Part shown: positions 1 to 5,055 of the stretch, one piece after another
Numbering within the stretch: the stretch's first letter is position 1
How the letters are laid out: every line of letters begins with the position of its first letter
DNA from: UBA8389 sp964472175
Lineage (GTDB): Bacteria > Bacteroidota > Bacteroidia > Bacteroidales > UBA1402
Length of the DNA stretch: 12,665 nucleotides
Direction: 5' to 3'
Assembly (NCBI GenBank): GCA_964472175.1
Contig: CAYYJF010000051.1
Coordinates: 1 to 12,665, forward strand
Notes under the pieces: generated by a model
What the model was told of the DNA's origin: nothing
What the model saw: the letters and a program-made list of their open reading frames with translations, nothing else
Database searches by the model: none
Translations under genes and position numbers: made by a program

Positions 1-2
1 GT

Positions 3-107
3 GATAACTTCATTCAATCAGCATTAAAGTATAATAAAGCTAGTTTTCCAAAAGGAGTTACAGCAATTCGATTTTATACTTCAAAAGATTTGAGTTTTAT
101 TTTTTAA
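3..107 (+). CDS. C-terminal tail of an unrecognised protein (5' end outside window)
   Basis: An open frame enters from the left edge and runs 34 codons to a TAA at 105-107. It ends in an aromatic-rich stretch (IRFYTSKDLSFIF) that could be a terminal beta-strand. No start codon, domain or motif can be identified in so short a piece. The frame is open over its full visible length and precedes a region with stops in every frame, so a real gene end is plausible but unproven. A short random open frame cannot be excluded. Confidence 0.35.
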   Translation, partial: DNFIQSALKYNKASFPKGVTAIRFYTSKDLSFIF

Positions 108-191
108 GGTATATCCAAAAACTACAACGCTCTGCGGGTTGCTATCGCACGGCTGTCACAATTCTTGCGGCTCAGTTGCCTGCTTTAGTTG

Positions 192-413
192 CCTGTTTCA
201 GATATTGTCGCCGTTCTTACTGGCCAAGACGATTACACGAAACTATTGGAAATATCTCAAAGCAAAACTGAAGAAAGAAAACAGTGAGTTGGTTCGTGCT
301 ACTCCCAACTCAAATTCCTCGCGAGCGATGGTAAGCGTTATTTAACAGATGTGCTTGATAATAAAGGAATTATTGCACTTGGCAAACAATTTCCCGATAT
401 GAAGTTGAGCTAG
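192..413 (+). pseudogene. Frameshifted remnant of a BRO-N/DinD-like protein
   Basis: Three consecutive pieces in different frames make one recognisable BRO-N/DinD-like sequence. Frame 3 from 192 reads VSDIVAVLTGQDDYTK. Frame 1 from about 238 reads RNYWKYLKAKLKKENSELV. Frame 3 from 306 reads QLKFLASDGKRYLTDVL and continues to a TAG at 411-413. The SDIVAVLT, NYWKYLK and DGKRYLTDVLD blocks are typical of BRO-N proteins of Bacteroidota and phages, as remembered and not searched. There is no N-terminus: an in-frame TAG lies at 186-188. The C-terminal half is also absent. The two shifts cancel, so paired sequencing errors are formally possible, but truncation at both ends supports a decayed gene. 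BRO-N genes often travel with mobile DNA, which fits an accessory region beside a toxin-antitoxin locus. Confidence 0.55.
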
Positions 414-531
414 ATTCATAAATGAATTTTTTGTGTTGCAATCTTGACTCTGCGTCCGCACTAAGTTTGCAACTTTATTTATGTAAGTGGCTGTTCCATA
501 TTCTTCGATGAAGCAACATTCGTATATCATA

Positions 532-545
532 TACCCTATCGGGTG
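532..545. promoter_or_regulatory. Putative HipB operator site 1
   Basis: TACCC, a 4-base spacer and GGGTG form an inverted repeat with one mismatch. It resembles site 3 next to the hipB promoter and lies 41 bp upstream of site 2. HipB-type repressors are known to bind inverted repeats in their own promoters (TATCC-N8-GGATA in E. coli). Assignment to this HipB is inference from position. Confidence 0.5.
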
Positions 546-572
546 CATTTACAAGACTCAAATGCAATATTA

Positions 573-586
573 TACCCTAACGGTAG
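573..586. promoter_or_regulatory. Putative HipB operator site 2
   Basis: TACCC at 573-577 is followed by TAAC and GGTAG. The symmetric core is TACC-N5-GGTA (573-576 with 582-585). Over 17 bases it matches site 1 at 14 positions (531-547 against 572-588). Its start lies exactly 41 bp from those of sites 1 and 3. It is the weakest of the three as a palindrome. Confidence 0.45.
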
Positions 587-605
587 CAATTTGGATTATT
601 GTCAT

Positions 606-613
606 TATATTTG
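606..613 (+). promoter_or_regulatory. Bacteroidota -7 promoter box of the hipBST operon
   Basis: TATATTTG matches the Bacteroidota -7 consensus TAnnTTTG exactly, 18 bases before the hipB ATG. A -33 TTTG at the usual 19-21 base distance is not present; the nearest, at 590-593, is too close. Operator site 3 begins on the next base, so a bound repressor would cover the transcription start. Confidence 0.5.
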
Positions 614-627
614 TACCCAAAAGGGTA
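614..627. promoter_or_regulatory. Putative HipB operator site 3, overlapping transcription and translation start
   Basis: TACCC-AAAA-GGGTA is a perfect inverted repeat immediately after the -7 box. Its AGGG (622-625) is also the best Shine-Dalgarno match for the hipB start at 632, six bases away. The same bases therefore probably serve as operator arm and ribosome binding site. Confidence 0.6.
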
Positions 628-631
628 TAAT

Positions 632-850
632 ATGAACACGGCATCTTTATCGGAATATGTAAAGTCTATGCGCAAAGAGTATGGATTAACACAAGTGGAT
701 CTCTCGGAGAAATCGGGAGTTGGGTTGCGTTTTGTGCGTGAATTGGAGCAAGGTAAGGAAACTTTACGCCTCGACAAAGTGAATCAAGTATTGAATCTCT
801 TTGGGACAAAGGTGGGCGTTGTTCCTATGGATAAAACTGTGAACCAATGA
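632..850 (+). CDS. hipB: HipB-family antitoxin and repressor (XRE helix-turn-helix)
   Basis: A 72-residue protein made almost entirely of an XRE-type helix-turn-helix (about residues 5-60). The recognition region GLTQVDLSEKSGVGLRFVREL sits around residues 18-38, followed by the family-typical hydrophobic segment LDKVNQVLNLFG. HipB proteins dimerise, repress their own operon and take part in restraining the HipA-type kinase. The ATG at 632 was chosen over an upstream in-frame alternative start because it has AGGG six bases before it and lies downstream of the -7 box; an earlier start would place promoter and operator inside the gene. Its TGA stop overlaps the hipS ATG (ATGA at 847-850), which implies translational coupling. 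The three TACCC/GGGTA sites upstream suggest autorepression. Confidence 0.85.
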   Translation: MNTASLSEYVKSMRKEYGLTQVDLSEKSGVGLRFVRELEQGKETLRLDKVNQVLNLFGTKVGVVPMDKTVNQ

Positions 851-1185
851 GACAAGCCAAGATTTATAACCACAATATTTTTGCCGGTGTTCTGACGGAA
901 GATGAGAACGGCTATACTTTTCAGTATGATGCACAATATCTTCAATCGGTCGATGCCGAAGCTATCAGCCTCACGCTACCTTTGAGTAGCAAACCGTATA
1001 CCGAGAAGATCCTTTTCCCTTTTTTTGACGGATTGATACCCGAAGGGTGGCTTTTGGATATTGCGGAAAAGACTTGGAAAATCAATCGTCGTGATAGAAT
1101 GTCATTGTTGCTTGTATGCTGTAAGGATTGTATTGGTGCTGTTGGTGTTGAACCTATTTCAATGAGGAGGTATAGCAATGCATAG
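847..1185 (+). CDS. hipS: HipS-like small protein (HipA N-terminal subdomain 1)
   Basis: The 112-residue product corresponds to the N-subdomain-1 region (couple_hipA) that is normally fused to the front of HipA. It carries the family blocks SLTLPLSSKPYT (about 41-52), FFDGLIPEGWLL (59-70) and a closing GAVGVEPI (97-104). It has neither kinase motifs nor a helix-turn-helix. In the known hipBST system of enteropathogenic E. coli the free subdomain, HipS, is the antitoxin that neutralises HipT. By analogy this gene is the likely antitoxin here, but that is inference from architecture. It overlaps hipB by 4 bases and hipT by 8. An alternative reading, a HipA broken recently by frameshift, is less likely because the downstream gene has its own strong ribosome binding site and a distinct N-terminal Cys/His motif. 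Confidence 0.8.
   Translation: MRQAKIYNHNIFAGVLTEDENGYTFQYDAQYLQSVDAEAISLTLPLSSKPYTEKILFPFFDGLIPEGWLLDIAEKTWKINRRDRMSLLLVCCKDCIGAVGVEPISMRRYSNA
1164..1170 (+). promoter_or_regulatory. Strong Shine-Dalgarno for hipT inside hipS
   Basis: GAGGAGG lies seven bases before the hipT ATG at 1178. Such a good Shine-Dalgarno is unusual beside the AT-rich leaders of the other genes here. It supports 1178 as a genuine start and hipT as a separately translated gene. Confidence 0.7.
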
Positions 1186-2119
1186 ATGTTTCTATTGTTA
1201 TCAAGAATTGACCGATGGAGAAAAGGATTTTCATCCTCGTTGTGCCAAAAAAATATTTGGAAGTACCGATGTTCCAATACTACCTTACGCAAAAGAGGAG
1301 ATGGAGACATTGGCCCGGCAAGTGATGCGCTCTCAAACCACACTAACAGGGGTACAAGCGAAACTTTCACTTGATATTGAGCAGATAAAAGGCGAGCCAC
1401 AACGATTTACGATTGTTGGTCTATGGGGGCGTTATATTCTGAAGCCTCAAACGGAGCAATTCAAGCATCTGCCTGAAGTCGAGGACTTAACGATGCACCT
1501 TGCCGAACTTGCTAAAATAAAGGTTGTTCCTCATGCACTCGTACGATTTGAAGACGGTGTATTGGCCTACATCACCAAACGCATCGACCGAACCGCAAAT
1601 GGCGAAAAGTTGGCAATGGAAGATATGTGCCAATTGTCTGAACGCCTGACAGAATATAAATATAATGGTTCATACGAACAGATAGCCAAGATAATTTTGC
1701 AATACGCCACGACACCAAAACTCGATGTGGTAAATTTCTGGGAACAAGTTGTGTTTTCGTGGATTACAGGCAATGCCGATATGCACTTGAAAAACTTTTC
1801 GCTTTATAGTGTGCGGAAAGGGTCTTATGCACTCACTCCTGCGTATGACATGGTTTCTACGGCTCTTGTTATGCCGGAAGATGAGGAAGAACTCGCATTA
1901 ACGCTCAATAGCAAGAAACGCAAAATTAAACGTTCGGATTTTGAAGTTGCGATGCGTGGCAACGGTTTAGAGGATAAAATCATGGAGAAGATGTTTGCGA
2001 AATTTGAAAAAGCAACTGAGAAGTGGTTTGATTTTATCGACATATCGTTTCTGCCTGATGATATGAAAGTGCGGTATAAACAAATCATTGCAGAAAAGAT
2101 GGCGTCATTGAAACGATAG
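1178..2119 (+). CDS. hipT: HipT-like serine/threonine kinase toxin (HipA kinase core)
   Basis: The 313-residue protein holds the HipA kinase core without N-subdomain 1. Visible kinase elements are the Gly-rich loop TLTGVQAK (55-62), the lysine of YILKP (K89), the acidic PEVEDL segment (99-104), EDMCQLSERL (148-157), the catalytic GNADMHLKNFS (D201, N206) and the Mg-binding PAYD (D224). All key residues are present, so it is predicted active. The first 22 residues add a Cys/His motif (C4, C7, H19, C22) that looks like a small zinc knuckle. HipA and HipT toxins phosphorylate aminoacyl-tRNA synthetases (GltX for HipA, TrpS for the E. coli HipT); the target here is unknown. Ser52, Thr54, Thr55 and Thr57 in and before the loop are candidate autophosphorylation sites. 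The 8-base overlap with hipS points to cotranslation. Confidence 0.85.
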   Translation: MHRCFYCYQELTDGEKDFHPRCAKKIFGSTDVPILPYAKEEMETLARQVMRSQTTLTGVQAKLSLDIEQIKGEPQRFTIVGLWGRYILKPQTEQFKHLPEVEDLTMHLAELAKIKVVPHALVRFEDGVLAYITKRIDRTANGEKLAMEDMCQLSERLTEYKYNGSYEQIAKIILQYATTPKLDVVNFWEQVVFSWITGNADMHLKNFSLYSVRKGSYALTPAYDMVSTALVMPEDEEELALTLNSKKRKIKRSDFEVAMRGNGLEDKIMEKMFAKFEKATEKWFDFIDISFLPDDMKVRYKQIIAEKMASLKR

Positions 2120-2186
2120 GTTTTGTTTCGTTTCGTGGCGTTTTGTTTCGCTTCTTTTCGTTTCGTTGTTTCTCGTTTCGCCCTGA
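2120..2186. repeat. Degenerate TTTCG-rich tract after hipT
   Basis: Starting directly after the hipT stop, about 65 bases consist mostly of imperfect copies of TTTCG or GTTTCG, with six exact TTTCG units. It is low-complexity and not obviously coding; short open frames across it on both strands merely translate the repeat. Its function is unknown. Confidence 0.6.
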
Positions 2187-2284
2187 AGCGTTGGTTGTCA
2201 CTAGTCCGGGTTGATCATGCTTCGGATTCGTTATTTTTTGCATGTCAAGGCGATAAAAACCGGATATCAAGGTTACAAATTGAG

Positions 2285-2332
2285 CCACGAAAGTGCCCAA
2301 ACTTCAGTGTGTAAGTTGGGAAAGTTTCGTGG
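2285..2332. repeat. Imperfect long hairpin between convergent genes
   Basis: CCACGAAA (2285-2292) pairs with TTTCGTGG (2325-2332), and inside it CCCAAACTT (2296-2304) pairs with AAGTTGGG (2313-2320) with one bulge. The two stems are separated by a GTG/AAAG internal loop. It lies between hipT and the convergent hydrolase, where a terminator is expected, but no T-run follows directly. It could be a transcript-end structure or a small interspersed repeat. Confidence 0.4.
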
Positions 2333-2362
2333 GTGAATTTCCAAGCTTTCGTGGGTAAATTT
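2322..2362. repeat. Two direct copies of a 19-bp repeat
   Basis: AAGTTTCGTGGGTGAATTT (2322-2340) and AGCTTTCGTGGGTAAATTT (2344-2362) match at 16 of 19 positions. An inverted fragment (CCACGAAAG) lies at 2285-2293 and forms the outer stem of the hairpin with the first copy. No function is evident. Confidence 0.5.
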
Positions 2363-2404
2363 TTGAAGTTTTCCCGAGGGTTTTTTGGGCTTCTTTCAGA
2401 CTGT

Positions 2405-2935
2405 TTATCTCCCAAACGAGTGCAGCAATTCCAAGCCTTGAGCCCATGCGCCGTGGCCAGACTGTTCGTTGATGTGCCCGGCGGGGCCGATGTTGATAAA
2501 TTGGCTTCCCCAGTTGTTGGCATACGAACCGGCTTTCTCGATGCTGGCCCAATGATCGGTGGTGCTGGCCACCAAAAGGGTTGGGAAGTGTATTATGGCG
2601 TTGGAAATTTCATCCTGCAAATCGATGGCCACTTTTTCACGAAGCAATGCGATGTCGGGCGGGGCGACCAAAAATGCGCCTTTTATGTTCCGACCGTATT
2701 GTTTGGCCCAAAGGGCGATGGTGAGGCAACCCAGGCTGTGTCCAACCAGTATGACATTTGAAGCATCGTAGGGTGCAATGGCTTTTTCAATATTTGATGC
2801 CCATTGATTGATTTGAGGCGCATCCCAGTTTTGTTGCTCGATGCGTTGAAAGTTCTTTCCTGACTTTTCAAAATGCGTTTGCCAATGATTTTCGCTTGAG
2901 CCTCCAAGGCCGGGAACGATAAAGTAGTTTGTCAT
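2405..2935 (-). CDS. RBBP9/YdeN-family alpha/beta serine hydrolase
   Basis: The 176-residue product is full length for the RBBP9/YdeN family of small cytoplasmic serine hydrolases. It opens with the typical beta-strand and oxyanion region YFIVPGLGGSSENHWQ (4-19). The nucleophile elbow is GHSLG with Ser67. The expected acid is Asp127 in ASTTDHWAS and the base His154 in AGHIN. There is no signal peptide. The natural substrate of this family is generally unknown in bacteria. The ATG at 2935 was chosen because it places the family N-terminus at residue 1 and lies downstream of a -7 box; longer in-frame extensions up to 3085 would read through that promoter. It stands alone, convergent with hipT and divergent from the xylanase gene. 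Confidence 0.85.
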   Translation of the reverse strand: MTNYFIVPGLGGSSENHWQTHFEKSGKNFQRIEQQNWDAPQINQWASNIEKAIAPYDASNVILVGHSLGCLTIALWAKQYGRNIKGAFLVAPPDIALLREKVAIDLQDEISNAIIHFPTLLVASTTDHWASIEKAGSYANNWGSQFINIGPAGHINEQSGHGAWAQGLELLHSFGR

Positions 2936-2978
2936 AATTGCCTGGTTTGAAAGATTGTTTTGACTCATTCGTTTGATG

Positions 2979-2986
2979 CAAAGGTA
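2979..2986 (-). promoter_or_regulatory. -7 promoter box of the hydrolase gene
   Basis: On the minus strand TACCTTTG matches TAnnTTTG, about 43 bases before the chosen ATG at 2935. No -33 TTTG is found at 19-21 bases. The position gives a leader of roughly 35-40 bases. Confidence 0.35.
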
Positions 2987-3112
2987 GGTTGAAACAAAGG
3001 GGGATGAAATACCATTTAGAAGGCATATTGATAGGTGATTACGGAAAATCATTTTTCGCGTGAGGGGGGGGATGAAAAAAAGCATTTGAAATCATAATTC
3101 AATTGTATTCAG

Positions 3113-3120
3113 TATATTTG
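3113..3120 (+). promoter_or_regulatory. -7 promoter box of the xylanase gene
   Basis: TATATTTG is an exact TAnnTTTG match 32 bases before the ATG at 3153. A TTTG at 3085-3088 is 24 bases upstream, slightly farther than the usual 19-21. The leader is AT-rich and lacks a Shine-Dalgarno, as is common in the phylum. Confidence 0.5.
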
Positions 3121-3152
3121 GGGCAAAAATTGCAAACTTTATATTCATACAC

Positions 3153-4394
3153 ATGAAAAACAGAAATTTATTTGTCAGTTTATTCCTGACCGGCGCTGTT
3201 GCTGTCTCTGCCTACGGTCAGGGAAACGCCAACAATGCGTCCATGAAAACGTTGAAACAAGCGTATTCGGGCATTTTCCTCATTGGTTGTGCCGATGATT
3301 TGACTCAGAACAATGAAGCGTATCAACAAAGTATTAGAGATCAGTATGATATTGTTACGCCGGAAAACTGCATGAAACCTCAACCCATGCATCCATCGGA
3401 AGATACCTATAATTTCAGAACGACAGATGCCATGGTTGAATGGTGCGAAAAGAATGGTTTGAAGGTTTGGGGTCATACCCTTGGTTGGCATTCACAAACG
3501 CCGAATTGGTTCTTCCAGGATAATAGTGAAGCAGCCAAAGCTGCTTATGCCGCAAAGCAAGCCGAACAAGCTGCTAAGGCCGCTCAGGCTGCCGCCAATC
3601 AACCGCAGGCTGCTGCTGAGCCCAATGCGCAACGCCGCAGACCGGGTGGTTTTGGCAATATGGACATGGGCCCCCAGGCCAGCAAGGAAGTGATTTTGGA
3701 TCGTCTGAAAAAACACATCATGACGGTGGTTGGACGTTACAAAGGACGGATTATTGGTTGGGATGTGTTTAATGAATCCATTGAAGATCGTGGCGATGGT
3801 TCCACCGAATTTTTAAGAACCTACAGTTGGTATAAATATGTTGGTCCGGAAGTGTTGACTTTGGCCTTCAAATGGGCGCATGAAGCCGATCCAAAAGCCA
3901 AATTGTATTACAACGACTACAACATTGAACAAGGTGCTGTTGCAAACAATGGCAAACATGCCAGTTCTATGAAGTTGCTCAAACGCCTCATTGCCGAAGG
4001 TGCACCCATTACCGGTGTTGGCATTCAGGGTCACTGGCATTTGGATACCAATTTGGCCGATGTTGAAAAAGCCATTGAAAACTATGCTTCTCTTGGTTTG
4101 AAAGTGTCCATTACGGAATTGGATGTGACTGCTTCTGGCGACAATAGTGGTGCTTTTGGTGTGAATCAGGGCAGCAGAACCATTCCTGCTGAAAACTACA
4201 TCAAACAAGCTGAGGTGTACAAAAAGTTGTTTGAAATTTTCATGCGTCACAAAAAAGACATCGAACGTGTGACTTTCTGGGGTTTGAGCGATACCAGATC
4301 ATGGCGCAGGGGTCAAGATGCCCTTTTGTTTGATGGTAATTTGAAACCCAAACCCGCTTACACTGCTGTGATTGAAGCTAGCAAAACCAAATAA
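3153..4394 (+). CDS. Secreted GH10 endo-beta-1,4-xylanase with Ala-rich insertion
   Basis: The 413-residue precursor has a signal peptide (about 1-20 or 1-23, ending VSAYGQ) and one GH10 catalytic domain, with no carbohydrate-binding module. GH10 landmarks are ENCMKP (71-76), WGHTLGWHSQTPNWF (106-120), the acid/base Glu208 in WDVFNE, YNDYN (253-257), IQGHWH (291-296), the nucleophile Glu322 in ITELDV and WGLSDTRSW (376-384). It should hydrolyse internal beta-1,4 bonds in xylan, in the periplasm or outside the cell. Residues about 124-178 between WFFQD and the helix KEVILDRLKKHI are unusual: first an Ala/Lys/Gln/Glu stretch, then Gln/Pro/Ala, then a basic Gly-rich RRRPGGFG. Most GH10 enzymes have a short loop here. 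No SusC/SusD pair or other glycan gene is next to it, so it is an orphan rather than part of a visible polysaccharide utilisation locus. Confidence 0.93.
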   Translation: MKNRNLFVSLFLTGAVAVSAYGQGNANNASMKTLKQAYSGIFLIGCADDLTQNNEAYQQSIRDQYDIVTPENCMKPQPMHPSEDTYNFRTTDAMVEWCEKNGLKVWGHTLGWHSQTPNWFFQDNSEAAKAAYAAKQAEQAAKAAQAAANQPQAAAEPNAQRRRPGGFGNMDMGPQASKEVILDRLKKHIMTVVGRYKGRIIGWDVFNESIEDRGDGSTEFLRTYSWYKYVGPEVLTLAFKWAHEADPKAKLYYNDYNIEQGAVANNGKHASSMKLLKRLIAEGAPITGVGIQGHWHLDTNLADVEKAIENYASLGLKVSITELDVTASGDNSGAFGVNQGSRTIPAENYIKQAEVYKKLFEIFMRHKKDIERVTFWGLSDTRSWRRGQDALLFDGNLKPKPAYTAVIEASKTK

Positions 4395-4420
4395 AACTTT
4401 CTGGATTTGTGCTGAAATTT

Positions 4421-4460
4421 AAAATGCCCTGCTACGTGAATGCATGTAGCAGGGCATTTT
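4421..4460. terminator. Bidirectional intrinsic terminator
   Basis: A 15-bp perfect stem (4421-4435 with 4446-4460, core TGCCCTGCTAC) encloses a 10-base loop. The A/T ends of the stem give a T-run on both strands (TTTT at 4457-4460 on plus, TTTT from 4424 on minus). It lies 27 bases after the xylanase stop and 44 bases after the end of the lipoprotein gene on the other strand, so it fits both converging units. Confidence 0.85.
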
Positions 4461-4503
4461 ATTAGCCATTTGAAGAGAATCTTGGAAGATATGAATTGTA
4501 CAT

Positions 4504-4995
4504 TCAACGGTGTAGCATCTTTATACTCAATCCTTTTTGTGCCGACCAGCCTTCTTTATCGGTAAGACTTATGAAAAAGTGATAATCACCGTCGTCAAAC
4601 AATCCGCTTGCATTTCCCGCAGGAATAGTGAAGGAAAGATTTGTTTCATACTCTTGCTGTCCTGAAGGAATATCATAATCCTGAATCAATATATATGGAT
4701 TAACAGGTTCTTTGATTGGGTCGAGATGACATTCTGTTACTTCGGTACTATGAGCATGATGGTTGAAATTATTGTGTATATCAATGCTATATGAACCAAG
4801 TTGCACATTGTCGGTAAATTTCACTTTAAAAATAAAAGTTTCGCCAAAATACAGAGTGTCGCAACTCACTGGAAAAGCATCTTGAATGCTTAAATCAATT
4901 TCGGGTTTTTGGTTGTCTATGTCTTCATTCTTTTCGCATGCATTAAAAGCGAAGATGCAGGACATGATAACCGTAATAATACCTAATTTATTCAT
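4504..4995 (-). CDS. DUF4625-like lipoprotein with histidine cluster
   Basis: The 163-residue protein is a lipoprotein: a hydrophobic signal (1-19) ends in FNAC with the acylated Cys20, followed by acidic EKNED. The rest is a beta-rich, Ig-like domain resembling DUF4625, including TDNVQLGSYSIDIH (61-74) and closing strands DGDYHFFISLTDKEGW (135-150). It contains His74 and a His-rich turn, H79-H80-A-H82, which could bind metal ions. DUF4625 proteins have no established biochemical role; in Bacteroidota they are often found with TonB receptors. It is last in a minus-strand series after the TonB receptor and a second DUF4625-like lipoprotein, so it probably acts on the cell surface or in the periplasm with the receptor. 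A stem-loop at 5012-5036 separates it from its upstream neighbour. Confidence 0.8.
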   Translation of the reverse strand: MNKLGIITVIMSCIFAFNACEKNEDIDNQKPEIDLSIQDAFPVSCDTLYFGETFIFKVKFTDNVQLGSYSIDIHNNFNHHAHSTEVTECHLDPIKEPVNPYILIQDYDIPSGQQEYETNLSFTIPAGNASGLFDDGDYHFFISLTDKEGWSAQKGLSIKMLHR

Positions 4996-5011
4996 CTACA
5001 AAGCTTTTTAC

Positions 5012-5036
5012 CAGCAGGTTGATAAACAACCTGCTG
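5012..5036. repeat. Intercistronic stem-loop between the two lipoprotein genes
   Basis: CAGCAGGTTG (5012-5021) and CAACCTGCTG (5027-5036) form a 10-bp perfect stem with a 5-base loop. It sits in the 60-base gap between the lipoprotein genes. Neither strand has a proper T-run behind it, so it is not a convincing terminator. It may be an RNA stability or processing element that sets the relative expression of the last gene. Confidence 0.5.
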
Positions 5037-5055
5037 TAGATTTACAATCAGTAAT

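Noticed and set aside
414..432. ATTCAT/ATGAAT hairpin followed by T residues as a terminator after the remnant
   Set aside because: The 6-bp stem is purely A/T-rich with a 2-base loop and is too weak to support as a terminator.
342..548. 68-codon open frame on the minus strand across the BRO-N remnant and operator site 1
   Set aside because: It is antisense to the recognisable remnant, contains operator sequence in its first codons and resembles no known protein.
942..1400. 152-codon minus-strand open frame over hipS/hipT
   Set aside because: It is antisense to two well-supported coding regions and has no motif; it is a shadow frame.
2085..2314. Open frames on both strands through the TTTCG tract
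   Set aside because: The proteins are direct translations of the low-complexity repeat, with biased Arg/Asn/Glu/Lys or Phe/Arg/Ser composition.
2333..2761. 142-codon plus-strand open frame opposite the serine hydrolase gene
   Set aside because: The minus strand encodes a complete hydrolase with catalytic motifs; this frame is its shadow.
2936..3085. N-terminal extension of the hydrolase to 3085
   Set aside because: The extra 50 residues do not match the family, and a -7 promoter box lies inside that stretch at 2979-2986.
5012..5036. Stem-loop as a rho-independent terminator
   Set aside because: There is no T-run behind the stem on either strand, and the genes on both sides appear to belong to one operon.
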